64,000 nucleotides of DNA, from NCBI GenBank assembly GCA_016744855.1, contig JADGDO010000005.1, positions 62,001 through 126,000 of the forward strand. Reading direction: 5' to 3'. The notes beneath the pieces were generated by a model that worked only from the letters and a program-made list of their open reading frames with translations, was not told the DNA's origin and ran no database searches. The position numbers and the translations under genes were made by a program. The stretch is from Candidatus Fermentibacteraceae bacterium. Its GTDB lineage: Bacteria; Fermentibacterota; Fermentibacteria; Fermentibacterales; JCC-6. This document shows, in pieces, positions 16,852 to 26,711 of the stretch. The stretch's first letter is position 1. The number at the start of each line of letters is the position of its first letter.

Positions 16852-17805
16852 CTATTCAGCCTCTTCTGGAGAGGTATAGTATTCTGTAAGAATTTCCCAC
16901 TTCGGTGGATTCACGAGGTCAACTTCTCTGAGCTCTGTCTTTACGTAACCAAGCTCTGTACGATCCCAGAGGCGAACAACTGCGATGTTGTCGTTGTCTC
17001 CTGCAAGAGCACCATCTGCTCTGCTTGGGAATTCAAGCGGGTGCTGGTAGGAAACCTCTACTCTTGATTCTTCGGGATCGGAAGTGGTGTAGGCTACAAA
17101 TGTCCATGTCTGTACATTGATTGAATCACCACGTGAGCGGCCTCTTCCATCTGGGTTTTCCCAGAATGTAAGAAGCGTATCTTCCATAACTTCAAATATA
17201 TACTCACCACCGAGAGGGTCGGAGAGTTCAAATACGTTAATCTCAAGGTTTGCCACATCGGTAGGTTTGATTATGGCTGGGTACCTTCCTGCGAGATAAG
17301 ATGCCTGTTCTTCACTGACTCTGATTAGTGCTGATCTTGAGACTTCTATTCTCTTGTTCTCAGCATACTGAGGGAAGGGTAATCTAGAAAATGTTACCAT
17401 CCAGTCGGCTTCCATGAAGAGAGAATCAGGGAAATCCTGTTCTATCAGTCCACCTACAACTCCACCATGTCTGTCGTGATTCGGGCAGGAAATGGCGAAT
17501 TGAGTACCAAGGGCAAGCTTGGGATCATAGTGGTACATCGAATCCACAAAACCAGCAGCACGAAGTGAAGGGCAGATAGCCATGGTGTCTACAAAAGCAC
17601 CGTAAACTAAGAGTGAATCAAGTGTGGGTGCCGGAGAACCATCATTCACGTACATGTGGTCAATATTGATCTTCGAAAGATCATACATCTGAGTTCTGCA
17701 GGCCTCGCGAGGAATTCTGTACATTTCAACCCGCTGGTTAATTCTGAAAATAAGTAAAACAGCAAGGAGTACAATCAGCACTCTCACAAGAACCTTTGAA
17801 CCCAT
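16852..17805 (-). CDS. Membrane-anchored protein of unknown function
   Basis: A 317-residue protein with one N-terminal membrane helix (about residues 6-22) and a large, probably periplasmic, acidic remainder. The start has a GGAGG site 7 bases upstream. Residues around 110-125 contain ISCPNHDRHGG, which recalls the cysteine/histidine element seen after the pseudopilin-like head in some secretion-related proteins, but I cannot assign a family. It is followed by its own terminator; YbbR and DUF3467 genes lie upstream on the same strand. Confidence 0.65.
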   Translation of the reverse strand: MGSKVLVRVLIVLLAVLLIFRINQRVEMYRIPREACRTQMYDLSKINIDHMYVNDGSPAPTLDSLLVYGAFVDTMAICPSLRAAGFVDSMYHYDPKLALGTQFAISCPNHDRHGGVVGGLIEQDFPDSLFMEADWMVTFSRLPFPQYAENKRIEVSRSALIRVSEEQASYLAGRYPAIIKPTDVANLEINVFELSDPLGGEYIFEVMEDTLLTFWENPDGRGRSRGDSINVQTWTFVAYTTSDPEESRVEVSYQHPLEFPSRADGALAGDNDNIAVVRLWDRTELGYVKTELREVDLVNPPKWEILTEYYTSPEEAE

Positions 17806-17915
17806 TTAGATCCCTCCGAAGGAATTGGTAATTAGTTTTTCGAACAGCCTTTTAACATCCATACTAATTTAAGACGTGCTCTCGCTCTCTGTCAATAACC
17901 CAACTGTAACATCAA

Positions 17916-18575
17916 TCAATTATCGATAACCGGCACAGCAGGCTCATAAAAACGAACCTGTACCAAACTCTCTGAGTATGCAACCATATCACTATCGAAA
18001 GCAAGTGATGCTGTGACCTGGCCGGAACTCGTATCTAACACCTCGGTAGATACACTGTCCATACGCAAAACTATTGAAGACGGGCCGGTAACTGTAACGC
18101 TTTTGGGTTCAACTGATAAGAAGCTGAATCTCGATGGAATTCCATCCAAACTTTGTACCGAAACCGGAAGCTCCCGGCTGATCAAGGTATCAATTGTTAT
18201 GGAAATCTGATCGGGAACAACCTTTGTTATTTCTAATGATCCCTGCAGAATTATGTCTGATGTTCCAAGGGTCACTGTTGTCAATCCCGGGAAAACACGA
18301 ATATTGCTGACAGGAATATTCCGACTGAGCTGTTTTAACGGTGAGTTTACCTGGTGATTGAGCATTTCAAGTCCCGAACCCCTGATATTGATAACAACCG
18401 AGTCTTCAGAATTCTCCATAACAAGGTATGCATCAGCAATATGCAGATTTATGGGAACCTTAACTTCTATTGAGAACTCTTCGCTTCCAATAGCAGCTCC
18501 CCATATAAGAATTCCGACCAGAAGAGCAAGAATGATCCGGCTGACTCTCTCAATACCCGGCTGTTCAGTCTTCAT
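17916..18575 (-). CDS. YbbR domain protein (CdaR-like)
   Basis: About 219 residues from ATG 18575 (MKTEQPGIERVSRIILAL); the frame extends upstream to 18677, but that part overlaps the DUF3467 gene and is not protein-like. One N-terminal membrane helix (RIILALLVGILIWGAAIG) and then two YbbR repeats facing the periplasm (VPINLHIADAYLV; VSVQSLDGIPSRFSFLSVEP then VTVTGPSSIV). In other bacteria YbbR proteins partner the diadenylate cyclase CdaA; no dac gene is visible here. It overlaps the preceding gene by 11 bases and is translationally coupled. Confidence 0.8.
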   Translation of the reverse strand: MKTEQPGIERVSRIILALLVGILIWGAAIGSEEFSIEVKVPINLHIADAYLVMENSEDSVVINIRGSGLEMLNHQVNSPLKQLSRNIPVSNIRVFPGLTTVTLGTSDIILQGSLEITKVVPDQISITIDTLISRELPVSVQSLDGIPSRFSFLSVEPKSVTVTGPSSIVLRMDSVSTEVLDTSSGQVTASLAFDSDMVAYSESLVQVRFYEPAVPVIDN

Positions 18576-18861
18576 TACCTGGAGTGTTGAAACCGATAGC
18601 GCTCTGTTCTCGCGATTCAGCGAGAGCACCATTCTTCTTTTCGTAAGTTTCAACCTGTTTCGATAGCTGAACAGCAAAAGCCTTGGCGGCGTGGGGTGAC
18701 ATTATTACCCTCGACTTGAGGCTTGCAGCTGAGCCCCCCGGCATTATCCGAGCAAAATCCAGCACAAATTCAGCTGCTGAAAAGGCTACCAGAACCATGT
18801 TACTGTAGGTTCCATCCGTATCCTCAGGTTTGACATTGATGCGTGGTCTTTGTTTTACCAT
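18565..18861 (-). CDS. DUF3467 family protein
   Basis: A 98-residue protein matching the small, widespread DUF3467 family: INVKPEDTDGTYSNMVLVAF, EFVLDFARIMPGG, then SRVIMSPHAAKAFAVQL. Function in the family is unknown. The start at ATG 18861 has a GGAGAT site; the frame continues upstream to 18915 without protein-like sequence. Coupled to the YbbR gene. Confidence 0.85.
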   Translation of the reverse strand: MVKQRPRINVKPEDTDGTYSNMVLVAFSAAEFVLDFARIMPGGSAASLKSRVIMSPHAAKAFAVQLSKQVETYEKKNGALAESREQSAIGFNTPGNED

Positions 18862-18976
18862 TATTTTATCTCCATCATTTTTGTTTTTCTGCCAGGTTGT
18901 ATGATCGAAGTGCACACATAATCATGCTCCTAGCATTCTATGAACTTTGACGATGGTCAAGGTTTGGAGGTAATAG

Positions 18977-19972
18977 TTGATTCCTGAAAGGAATACGAAC
19001 GATCTTCTTCTGAAATTCAGAGGGAAAAGAATACTTGTTATTGGTGACCTGGTTCTGGATCATTACCTGGAAGGCAGAGTCTCCAGAATATCTCCAGAAG
19101 CCCCAGTACCTGTTGTTACTCTCGGCAACGAGTGTGAAAGAAGTATTCCGGGGGGAGCTGCGAATGTAGCCATCAATGTTCTTTCTCTCGGAGGTATTCC
19201 CGTAATGGCTGGAGTCGTTGGTCATGACAGGAATGGAGACAAACTTCTCGGTCTTCTCTCGGAAGCCGGTGTGGACGTTGATGCTGTTGTTCATGACCAG
19301 GGGAGACCAACTACGGTAAAAACAAGGGTAATGGGTAGAAACCAACAACTCATGAGAATAGACAGGGAAGAAACACACCCGCTTTCGGAAGAGATGAATT
19401 CCCTGCTTATATCTAGAATAGATGCTGTTATTCCTAATGTTGATGCAATCATTCTGGAAGACTATGACAAGGGAGTTCTAACCGCAAATCTTATTGAACA
19501 TGTTATCAATTCAGCACGAGATAATCACAAATACATTGCTGTAGATCCAAAAGTGAGGAATTTCTGGAGCTACAACGATTGTGATCTATTCAAACCGAAT
19601 CGCCATGAGGCCGGGAATGCTCTCGGTATTGAGATAACTGGCATAGACATGGCTATTGAAGCAGCCAAGAAAATCCAGAAGCAACTTTCAGCAGAGGCAG
19701 TTCTCATTACTCTTGGCTCCCGTGGTTCGGTACTCGTTCACAGTCGGAATGAAGAACCGCAGCACCTGCCTACCGTTGCAAGACAAGTATTTGACGTCTC
19801 AGGTGCGGGTGATTCTGTTATTGCTGTAATGGGTCTTGCCGGGTCTTGCGGAATGACGGTAGCTGATGCAGCAAAGCTCGCAAATCTTGCAGCAGCAGCA
19901 GTTTGCTCAAAGCCAGGAGTGTACGCCGTGAAACCAGCGGATATTGTCAGGGAGGCTAGTAGATTTGTTTAA
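18977..19972 (+). CDS. rfaE1: D-glycero-beta-D-manno-heptose-7-phosphate kinase (RfaE domain I)
   Basis: A 331-residue PfkB/ribokinase-family kinase, corresponding to the N-terminal half of HldE. It phosphorylates heptose 7-phosphate at C1 for ADP-heptose, the LPS inner-core precursor. Visible: RILVIGDLVLDHYLEGRVSR, RSIPGGAANVAINV (first PfkB signature) and the C-terminal ATP/anion-hole motif DVSGAGDSVIA. Start is TTG 18977 with GGAGG 6 bases upstream. The adenylyltransferase half is encoded separately just downstream, overlapping by 8 bases. Confidence 0.93.
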   Translation: MIPERNTNDLLLKFRGKRILVIGDLVLDHYLEGRVSRISPEAPVPVVTLGNECERSIPGGAANVAINVLSLGGIPVMAGVVGHDRNGDKLLGLLSEAGVDVDAVVHDQGRPTTVKTRVMGRNQQLMRIDREETHPLSEEMNSLLISRIDAVIPNVDAIILEDYDKGVLTANLIEHVINSARDNHKYIAVDPKVRNFWSYNDCDLFKPNRHEAGNALGIEITGIDMAIEAAKKIQKQLSAEAVLITLGSRGSVLVHSRNEEPQHLPTVARQVFDVSGAGDSVIAVMGLAGSCGMTVADAAKLANLAAAAVCSKPGVYAVKPADIVREASRFV

Positions 19973-20444
19973 CCGAACTAAAAGAGTCCCGGTATGCAAT
20001 GCTGAGGATGCAGCTGCGTATGCTGATACTCAGAGGCAATCGGGGAAACTGATTGTGTTTACTAACGGGTGTTTTGATCTTATCCACCCTGGGCACCTTG
20101 AAATTCTTGAGCGCGCCCGGGAAATGGGCGACTGCCTTTTCGTCGGAGTGAACAGTGACGATTCTGTCGCAAGGCTCAAGGGTCCCACAAGACCAGTTCA
20201 ATCGCTTGAATGCCGTACTGCAATCCTTTCAAGTTTAAGATCTGTGGATTGTGTAATCCCTTTCTCTGAGGATACTCCACTGAAGTTGATCGAGAAGATA
20301 CTGCCCGATATCCTGGTAAAGGGAGGCGACTACACCACTGGTCAAGTCGTTGGTGGGGAAGTAGTAACTGCAAACGGTGGAAGAGTGGAAATAGTCCCAC
20401 TCCTCGAAGGTCACTCAACCACAGCCATTATCAGGAAGATCTGA
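19965..20444 (+). CDS. rfaE2: Heptose 1-phosphate adenylyltransferase (RfaE domain II)
   Basis: A 159-residue nucleotidyltransferase corresponding to the C-terminal half of HldE: FTNGCFDLIHPGHLEILERA with the catalytic HPGH, VGVNSDDSVARLKGPTRPV, and the C-terminal GHSTTAIIRKI. It joins AMP to heptose 1-phosphate. The start is taken as TTG 19965, 9 bases after GGGAGG and inside the end of the kinase gene; a longer frame from TTG 19944 is possible. Kinase and adenylyltransferase are separate proteins here, unlike E. coli. Confidence 0.93.
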   Translation: MFNRTKRVPVCNAEDAAAYADTQRQSGKLIVFTNGCFDLIHPGHLEILERAREMGDCLFVGVNSDDSVARLKGPTRPVQSLECRTAILSSLRSVDCVIPFSEDTPLKLIEKILPDILVKGGDYTTGQVVGGEVVTANGGRVEIVPLLEGHSTTAIIRKI

Positions 20445-21992
20445 ATGAACAGAAGAGATGCTGTCATTGTGCCGATCTGTTTTCTGATTCTCTGGGCCGC
20501 AATTACAATACCAATTCTTCTCTCTCCTCTGGGCCAGTTTCCAGTTATCGATGCTTCGTGGCACAATGCCTGGGCTGAAGAAATTGCAAATGGAAATATT
20601 TTTGTTTTCGCCCCCTATTTCAGAGCCCCGCTTTATCCGCTCGTTCTAGGGTCTGTGTATTCAATTACCGGAGGGTCGTATCTTTCTGGAGTGATTCTTA
20701 GTCTTTTGTTCGGTTTGTTTTCTGTACACATTATTCAAAAATCTGTGTTTTACCGGGCAGGCAGAATTCCCTCGCTCGTTGCTGCAGGTCTCTACATGCT
20801 CTACGGTGTAAGTACTTTTTACAGTTCAACCCTTCTTATTGCACCGATGTACTCTTTTCTAATTATTCTGTCATTCTTCTTGCTTGACCGGGAAGAACCG
20901 AATAAGTTGGGCTGGCTTTTTCTCGGGCTGGCAGCTGTCACACGCCCTGGAGCAATTCTGCTTTTCCCCCTCGCTCTGATTCTTTATCGCAAGGCTTGGA
21001 GAAGCAGTTGGATTCTCTTTGTTCCGGTGATCCTCGTTTGGATCATTAACTTTGCTCATGGCGACACGTCAACATTTATTTCTAGCCAAGGTGGAATCAA
21101 TTTCTACATTGGTAATGGTCCCGAGGCCGATGGTTATACTGCCTTTGCCCCTTCGGGAAGCGTTGCCCCGAGTGATTCACTTCCCTATCTCGATAATGTA
21201 TGGTGTTCCAGCTATGCCCCATTTGAGGGTGAAGAAGTGTTGCCCTCGGAAGTTTCTTCCTGGTGGGTCAATAAAACAATTAGCTATATCGCTGAACATC
21301 CCAGTGACTTTCTCTTTCTAACAGGAAAGAAAGTGATCTATCTGATTTCACCAGTTGCTGTTCCCAGTAATTATGATGTTTATTACTTTACGAAATATTC
21401 CCCGGTTCTGAAGATTCTTGTCGGTTCCCCTCAATTCCCTCTTTCCGGTCTTCTTATCTGGCTTATTCTGCCGGGCGCTCTTGCTGCTGGAAAGTTATCT
21501 CAGGGAGAAAGAAACACACTGCTTTGGATAGCATGTCTTGCTGTTGGAATAATTCCCTTTTTTGTTACAGCAAGATTCAGAATACCCATGCTTCCCCTCG
21601 TGGTTATATTACTTGTTCCCAGGGTTCTAAGGAATATTAAGAAAAGTGCTTTGCTCGCTCCCTTTGGCCTGGCCGCTGGTATGGGTCTTGCGTTGGCTAC
21701 TGCAGGTACGGTTGATACAGGGGGAGTTAACATGGCTTTTTACGATGGTATTGCCCATTTTCAGCAGGGAGATGAGCTCGGGGCAGAGGTTCTTTTACTC
21801 AAGGCAACAGAGGTTGCCTTTGAGAGAATTGATGGAATTGATCTGAATGGTGTTGATGCTTTGTATAATCTAGGTATTATCAGTATCAGAAGACGGGATA
21901 CAGAATCGGCGAGAATGTATTGGGAGATGGCTCTCGAAAGAAATCCAGGATTTGCTCCAGCCCGAGAAGGGCTGATGGGCTTGACCCGGTAA
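20445..21992 (+). CDS. GT-C fold membrane glycosyltransferase-like protein with TPR tail
   Basis: A 515-residue polytopic membrane protein of the PMT/ArnT-like (GT-C) type. After the first helix comes a periplasmic loop with acidic and aromatic residues (VIDASWHNAWAEEIANGN then APYFRAPLYPLVLG), then about ten helices and a periplasmic GGINFYIGNGPEADGYTAF segment. The C-terminal about 90 residues form a TPR-like region (ALYNLGIISIRRRDTESARM). It probably uses a lipid-linked sugar as donor. Its ATG overlaps the stop of the heptose gene region directly (TGAATG), so it may modify LPS or surface proteins. Related in layout to the gene at 27430-29013. Confidence 0.8.
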   Translation: MNRRDAVIVPICFLILWAAITIPILLSPLGQFPVIDASWHNAWAEEIANGNIFVFAPYFRAPLYPLVLGSVYSITGGSYLSGVILSLLFGLFSVHIIQKSVFYRAGRIPSLVAAGLYMLYGVSTFYSSTLLIAPMYSFLIILSFFLLDREEPNKLGWLFLGLAAVTRPGAILLFPLALILYRKAWRSSWILFVPVILVWIINFAHGDTSTFISSQGGINFYIGNGPEADGYTAFAPSGSVAPSDSLPYLDNVWCSSYAPFEGEEVLPSEVSSWWVNKTISYIAEHPSDFLFLTGKKVIYLISPVAVPSNYDVYYFTKYSPVLKILVGSPQFPLSGLLIWLILPGALAAGKLSQGERNTLLWIACLAVGIIPFFVTARFRIPMLPLVVILLVPRVLRNIKKSALLAPFGLAAGMGLALATAGTVDTGGVNMAFYDGIAHFQQGDELGAEVLLLKATEVAFERIDGIDLNGVDALYNLGIISIRRRDTESARMYWEMALERNPGFAPAREGLMGLTR

Positions 21993-22060
21993 TATGAAAT
22001 AACCATAAATCCCCTGATTCTCGTTAGGAAAATCACAAACTTTGTTACATGGAGGCTGTT

Positions 22061-24151
22061 TTGAATTTGAAATTATTGTTTGATTATTTTCCACCCATCG
22101 TTGCAATTCTCGCGGGTGTAGTTGCCTGGTTTATCTTTGTTTCAGTGAAGAAGAAGCCTGAGGGAACTGATAAGATGAAGAAACTTGCATCCATGATTCA
22201 CTCTGGTGCTATGACTTATCTTAAGACACAGTATAGAATTCTTCTAGTCTTTGTTCTGCTGGTTGCAATTCTTCTTTTCTTCGGTGTTAACAGAGCAACA
22301 TCTCTTGCTTTTGTTATAGGTGCTCTTTTCAGCATGATTGCCGGAGTTGCCGGTATGAGCGCAGCTACCATGGGTAATGTAAGAACCACTCATGCAGCTA
22401 GAAGCGGTATTTCTGAAGCTCTTTCAGTAGCATTTGGTAGTGGAAGTGTCATGGGATTCGCAGTTGCGGGTCTCGGTCTCTTAGGAGTTTCAGCTTTCTA
22501 TCTGATGTTCCATGAAATTGAAGTAGTAAAGGTATTCTTGCAGAATCTGCTTGGAATGGAAACAATAGATCTTAACAGTATCGCCGGATTCGGCATGGGT
22601 GCCAGCAGCATTGCCCTTTTCGCGAGAGTCGGCGGAGGTATCTTCACGAAGAGCGCTGACGTCGGTGCAGATCTGGTTGGTAAAATAGAGGCTGGTATTC
22701 CTGAAGACGATCCTCGAAACCCGGCAGTTATCGCTGATAATGTCGGCGACAATGTGGGTGATGTTGCGGGAATGGGAGCCGATTTGTTTGAATCGTTTGC
22801 CGGCTGTATCATTGCCGCTATTGTTCTTGCATTCAGTATGGATCTTACAGTTGTATCAGAACTTTTTACCGGTACTGCTGCAGACTTGGCACACATGGGA
22901 AAAACTTCTCTTATTGCTTTACCACTTGTGCTGGCAGCAGTTGGAACTCTTGCCAGTTTTGCCGGAGCCCTTTTTGTCAAGCTTTTCTGCAAAGGTTCGC
23001 CCCATGACGTCCTTCGCAATGCTACATTTATCAGTGCTGGGCTGGCTATTCTGTTTGCCTTCCTTGTTGTGAATGCACTCGGCATTTCAATCGGAGTGTT
23101 CTGGTCAATCACAGTAGGTGTTATTGCAGGAACAGCCATAGGTATTATCACCGAGTACTACACAAGCTCTAAACCCGTAAGACAAATTGCTCAAGCAACA
23201 AAAACAGGTCCTGCCACAACAATTATCGAGGGCATCGCAGTAGGTATGGAATCTACAGTTGGTCCTATTCTGTTTATTGTTGCTGCTATCCTTGTCAGTT
23301 ACCACTTCGCCGGTCTTTACGGTATAGCGCTTGCTGCTCTCGGGATGCTTATGAATGTGGGAATGACAATGTCTGTTGATGCATACGGCCCAGTTGCGGA
23401 CAACGCAGGTGGTATTGCTGAAATGGCCGGTCTTCCAGAGGAAGTTAGAGAGAGAACAGACAAGCTTGACGCTCTCGGTAACACAACAGCGGCGATGGGT
23501 AAGGGTTTTGCAATCGGCTCGGCAGCATTAACCTCCCTGGCTCTGTTCTCTGCTTATGCCGAAGTAACCGGCTTGTTTCAAGCAGGAATAAATATCCTGA
23601 ATCCAAATGTTGTTTCGGGATTATTCCTCGGCGGTCTTCTGCCATTTGTTTTTGCTTCAATAACGCTTCGTGCAGTTGGTAAAACTGCGATGAAAATGGT
23701 TGAAGAGGTTAGGCGACAGTTCCGTGATATCAAGGGTCTCATGGAGGGAACTGCTGACCCTGAGACCGAGAAATGTGTTGATATCGCAACAAAAGGCGCT
23801 TTGCATGAAATGATTTTACCCGGAGTAATGGCTCTTGTTGTACCGGTAATTGTTTATTTCGGTTTCGGTGACAGTGGTCCTGAAACTCTCGGAGGCCTTC
23901 TTGCCGGTTCAATAGTAACAGGTGTTCTACTTGCTATTTTCATGTCAAACAGTGGTGGAGCATGGGATAACGCAAAAAAATATATAGAAGCAGGAAACAT
24001 GGGCGGAAAAGGTTCTCCCAGCCATGATGCTGCTGTTATGGGAGATACTGTTGGTGACCCCTTCAAAGACACAAGCGGTCCATCTCTTAACATCCTTATA
24101 AAACTCATGACAGTTGTTGCCCTTGTTCTTGCACAGGTTCAACTGGGCTGA
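22061..24151 (+). CDS. hppA: Membrane-bound proton/sodium-pumping pyrophosphatase, K+-dependent type
   Basis: About 697 residues with 15-16 membrane helices. Visible signatures include [20 protein letters not shown] (pyrophosphate site), [20 protein letters not shown], and near the C-terminus [19 protein letters not shown]. The residue that sets potassium dependence is alanine in [10 protein letters not shown], as in K+-dependent enzymes (K+-independent ones have lysine). Whether H+ or Na+ is pumped I cannot tell. Start: TTG 22061 has a GGAGG 5 bases before it, better than the ATG at 22049, which itself contains that ribosome site. It couples pyrophosphate from biosynthesis to an ion gradient, useful in low-energy anaerobic growth. 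Confidence 0.95.
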   Translation: MNLKLLFDYFPPIVAILAGVVAWFIFVSVKKKPEGTDKMKKLASMIHSGAMTYLKTQYRILLVFVLLVAILLFFGVNRATSLAFVIGALFSMIAGVAGMSAATMGNVRTTHAARSGISEALSVAFGSGSVMGFAVAGLGLLGVSAFYLMFHEIEVVKVFLQNLLGMETIDLNSIAGFGMGASSIALFARVGGGIFTKSADVGADLVGKIEAGIPEDDPRNPAVIADNVGDNVGDVAGMGADLFESFAGCIIAAIVLAFSMDLTVVSELFTGTAADLAHMGKTSLIALPLVLAAVGTLASFAGALFVKLFCKGSPHDVLRNATFISAGLAILFAFLVVNALGISIGVFWSITVGVIAGTAIGIITEYYTSSKPVRQIAQATKTGPATTIIEGIAVGMESTVGPILFIVAAILVSYHFAGLYGIALAALGMLMNVGMTMSVDAYGPVADNAGGIAEMAGLPEEVRERTDKLDALGNTTAAMGKGFAIGSAALTSLALFSAYAEVTGLFQAGINILNPNVVSGLFLGGLLPFVFASITLRAVGKTAMKMVEEVRRQFRDIKGLMEGTADPETEKCVDIATKGALHEMILPGVMALVVPVIVYFGFGDSGPETLGGLLAGSIVTGVLLAIFMSNSGGAWDNAKKYIEAGNMGGKGSPSHDAAVMGDTVGDPFKDTSGPSLNILIKLMTVVALVLAQVQLG

Positions 24152-24173
24152 TACAAAAGAAAGGTAGTTTATT

Positions 24174-24416
24174 ATGAGCGAGATACTTGAATTCAACGAA
24201 GAAAATGTAATAGCGAAGCTTCAGGAAGTGCGTCCTATGCTTCAGGCTGATGGCGGAGATATAGAGTTCGTAGCAATAGTTGACAAAGTAGTTCAGGTAA
24301 GACTTCAGGGTTCTTGCAGTGGGTGTGCTTTTGCTACAATGACTCTCCAGTTCGGTGTGGAGAAAACTCTTAAAAAGTATTTCCCGGAAATGGAGCGGGT
24401 TGAAAACTTACAGTAA
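24174..24416 (+). CDS. NifU-like C-terminal domain protein (Fe-S carrier)
   Basis: An 80-residue stand-alone Nfu domain: VRPMLQADGGDIEFVAIVD and the cluster-binding CSGC in LQGSCSGCAFATMTLQFGVE. It would bind a [4Fe-4S] cluster between dimers and deliver it to client enzymes; this window has many (XDH, hydrogenase, radical SAM, BioB). It follows hppA by 22 bases and overlaps the start of rsmB. Confidence 0.9.
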   Translation: MSEILEFNEENVIAKLQEVRPMLQADGGDIEFVAIVDKVVQVRLQGSCSGCAFATMTLQFGVEKTLKKYFPEMERVENLQ

Positions 24417-25599
24417 CAGTAAGGGAGCTGCTTCAAGAATTCAGGCATGTCTTTTATTGAGAGGGAGCTCGGAACAGCTCCCTCTTTCTTCGGCGGACAT
24501 GGCATTTGCCACCAGAATGCATCGGGAAGCAGTGATATGGCGCAAGAGGATTGATTACGCATTAAGTAAGTATGTCAACAAACCACTGGAAACACTGGAT
24601 GCTGATATTCTGTGCAGTCTGAGAATAGGTGCCGTGCAACTGTTAATCCTTAGAACTCCTGCTCATGCTGCTGTTTCTTCGACAGTTGAAGCGCACAGTA
24701 GCCGGAAAACAAGAGGGTTGGTAAATGCCGTTCTCCGTAAAATTGCAGCACACAGTGAGAAAGATCTTCCCCTTCATGTTAAGTATTCCCATCCCGAGGA
24801 ACTCGTTAGCAGGTGGATAACTCGATACGGTGAAAGCCTAACTGAAAAACTTCTTGACTGGAACAACCAGCCTCCACCACTTGGCGGATACGCTTTCGGG
24901 AAAATACCTATCAATACCCTTCCGGGCTCATATCTCGAGCGCTACAGAAAGATTGAGAGACATGGTGCGATCAAACTTCCTGGGAATTTCTACATTCAGG
25001 ACGAGTCCGCTGCTCTAGTCGGGCAGGGAATGGCGAAACTTCCGGGTAGCAATGTTCTGGAGGTTGGTGCAGCACCCGGTGGCAAAACTGCTCACCTTAA
25101 TGGGACTGGTTTTATTGTTTCAATGGACAGGAAACGTAAGCGTATGGAACGCTGGTTGGAAAATTATGATCGAATGGAATGGATTGATTGTTTTCCCATT
25201 GCAGCAGACTGCACCACTCTGCCCTTCTCAGACCAGTTTGATAAAGTGATTGTGGATGCTCCATGCACCAATACGGGTGTTTACCGAAGGAGATTCGATG
25301 CCAGGTGGAACTGGACACCCAGGCTTGAGGAGGGTCTTGTAGCTATTCAGAGAAACATGCTTCAAGATTCATCAAAAGCAGTAAAACCTGGAGGAATCCT
25401 AGTTTATTCTACCTGCAGTATTGAACCATCGGAAAACTCGGAAGCAGTACGCTTTTTTGAGGAAAAGAATTCTATTTTCGAGAGAATTCCGTTCCCAGCT
25501 CCGAAATCTCTCCTTACCAGTGGAGGATTCCTATCAATTTTTCCTCCTGAAGTAGGTCTGGATGGATTATTTGCTGCCTGCTGGAAACGAAAAAGCTGA
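24400..25599 (+). CDS. rsmB: 16S rRNA (cytosine-967-C5) methyltransferase RsmB
   Basis: 399 residues. N-terminal NusB-like RNA-binding domain (about 1-130; RMHREAVIWRKRIDYAL, TPAHAAVSSTVEAH, RGLVNAVLRKIA) and C-terminal methyltransferase: SAM loop VLEVGAAPGGKTAHL, DAPCTNTGVYRRR (motif IV, with Thr-Asn in place of the usual Ser-Gly) and the catalytic cysteine in VYSTCSIEPSEN. Start chosen at TTG 24400, which has a GGAG site 6 bases upstream and overlaps the end of the nfu gene; a GTG at 24355 lies further inside that gene. Confidence 0.9.
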   Translation: MKTYSNSKGAASRIQACLLLRGSSEQLPLSSADMAFATRMHREAVIWRKRIDYALSKYVNKPLETLDADILCSLRIGAVQLLILRTPAHAAVSSTVEAHSSRKTRGLVNAVLRKIAAHSEKDLPLHVKYSHPEELVSRWITRYGESLTEKLLDWNNQPPPLGGYAFGKIPINTLPGSYLERYRKIERHGAIKLPGNFYIQDESAALVGQGMAKLPGSNVLEVGAAPGGKTAHLNGTGFIVSMDRKRKRMERWLENYDRMEWIDCFPIAADCTTLPFSDQFDKVIVDAPCTNTGVYRRRFDARWNWTPRLEEGLVAIQRNMLQDSSKAVKPGGILVYSTCSIEPSENSEAVRFFEEKNSIFERIPFPAPKSLLTSGGFLSIFPPEVGLDGLFAACWKRKS

Positions 25600-25612
25600 A
25601 AGGGTCAAACTA

Positions 25613-26572
25613 ATGAAACCGGAGGCAGTTTTTGTAATTCTATTACTAGTACTGCTTCCGACGTTCTGTTTTCTTTTTCCGATATTTCCCTTTACTAGTC
25701 CATCACCACTCATCATGTTTTTACAGCCGGCAGCAGCGTTTCTCACCCTTTGGGGAACGTACAAACTTGGGAAAATGCTCTCAAGTGAAATCACCGGGTG
25801 GTTTTCTGCATTTGCTCTTCTTCTCAGCCCCATATTTCTTTTACAGACATCTGCTCACGTGACTGAAAGCATTGCAACAGCTGCAGTCGTGTGGTCGTTG
25901 TATTTTTGTGCCGGTAAGAAGTACATAATTGCCTCTCTTCTGGCCGTTTCCTCGCTAGCAATTATTGTTTTTTCAATGAGTAAATCCTTTCCACTGTGTC
26001 TGCACAATCCAGCCATTGCCCAGACCAGTGCATCATTGCTATCGCAAAAATTCAGGTTGTTTGTAGCTTTTCTTGTCTCCAGTGATTACAGATGGCTTCC
26101 ACTTACGGTGGCTTTGGCCGGGATGATGAGGGGAACGGGTCGTGATAAGGAAAGAAGATTACTGCCATTTGTTTTTATCCTTCTTTTCCCATCACTTTTT
26201 TCAACGGAAGGAATTGCATTCCAGTTCTTCACAGCACTTTTGTTGATGGTCTATGCTGTTCGTGAAAGACTTGTTGTTGGGACGCTGTTCAGAGTGTTTA
26301 TTCTACTACCACTGTGTTTTGTTCTACTTAACTCTCTTGCCGTTCCGTTCTCACAGAGTTCATCTTCCAACCTATACAGGCATATCATCCCTGCATATCC
26401 GGTTATTGTTTTAGGTTCAACTGTTATGCTTTTTAAGTATTATGCTCGAAAAACAGCCATTGTAATCTGTTTAATTTCTATTCTCTTTTCTTTCTCAACT
26501 CTCAGATCTAGGCAGGTTGATTCTGCAGATATTTCCGTTTCTCAGAATGAGTTTTCCATTTATTCACGGTAG
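25613..26572 (+). CDS. Polytopic membrane protein, possibly a degenerate GT-C protein
   Basis: About 319 residues with roughly eight hydrophobic helices. ATG 25613 with GAAAGG upstream is preferred to ATG 25562, which lies inside rsmB. It resembles the membrane part of GT-C glycosyltransferases (YRHIIPAYPVIVLG near the C-terminus recalls the RYIIPAFP element), but the N-terminal acidic catalytic loop of GT-C enzymes is not seen. No family assigned. Encoded 13 bases after rsmB. Confidence 0.6.
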   Translation: MKPEAVFVILLLVLLPTFCFLFPIFPFTSPSPLIMFLQPAAAFLTLWGTYKLGKMLSSEITGWFSAFALLLSPIFLLQTSAHVTESIATAAVVWSLYFCAGKKYIIASLLAVSSLAIIVFSMSKSFPLCLHNPAIAQTSASLLSQKFRLFVAFLVSSDYRWLPLTVALAGMMRGTGRDKERRLLPFVFILLFPSLFSTEGIAFQFFTALLLMVYAVRERLVVGTLFRVFILLPLCFVLLNSLAVPFSQSSSSNLYRHIIPAYPVIVLGSTVMLFKYYARKTAIVICLISILFSFSTLRSRQVDSADISVSQNEFSIYSR

Positions 26573-26640
26573 ATTGATCATGTTTCAGTACAATTCATTC
26601 AAGAAATGTTCTTGAGAGCTGGTTGTTTGTTGTTAGATTA

Positions 26641-26683
26641 AGTAGGGTAGACCACTCTTGACTTGAGAGAAGTGTTCTACTTA
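26641..26683 (+). other. Imperfect hairpin in the leader of the GT2 gene
   Basis: AAGTAG (26641-26646) pairs with CTACTT (26678-26683), with a further CACTC/GAGAAGTG-like pairing inside. It lies in the 139-base gap before the glycosyltransferase at 26712. No T run follows, so it is not a standard terminator. It may be an mRNA leader structure or chance. Confidence 0.3.
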
Positions 26684-26711
26684 GTTTCCGGAAATAAATT
26701 CTGGGGGGACA

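Noticed and set aside
22498-23151. Long antisense frame (217 codons) inside hppA
   Set aside because: It lies wholly within the clearly conserved pyrophosphatase, has no ribosome site or protein-like composition, and arises from codon bias.
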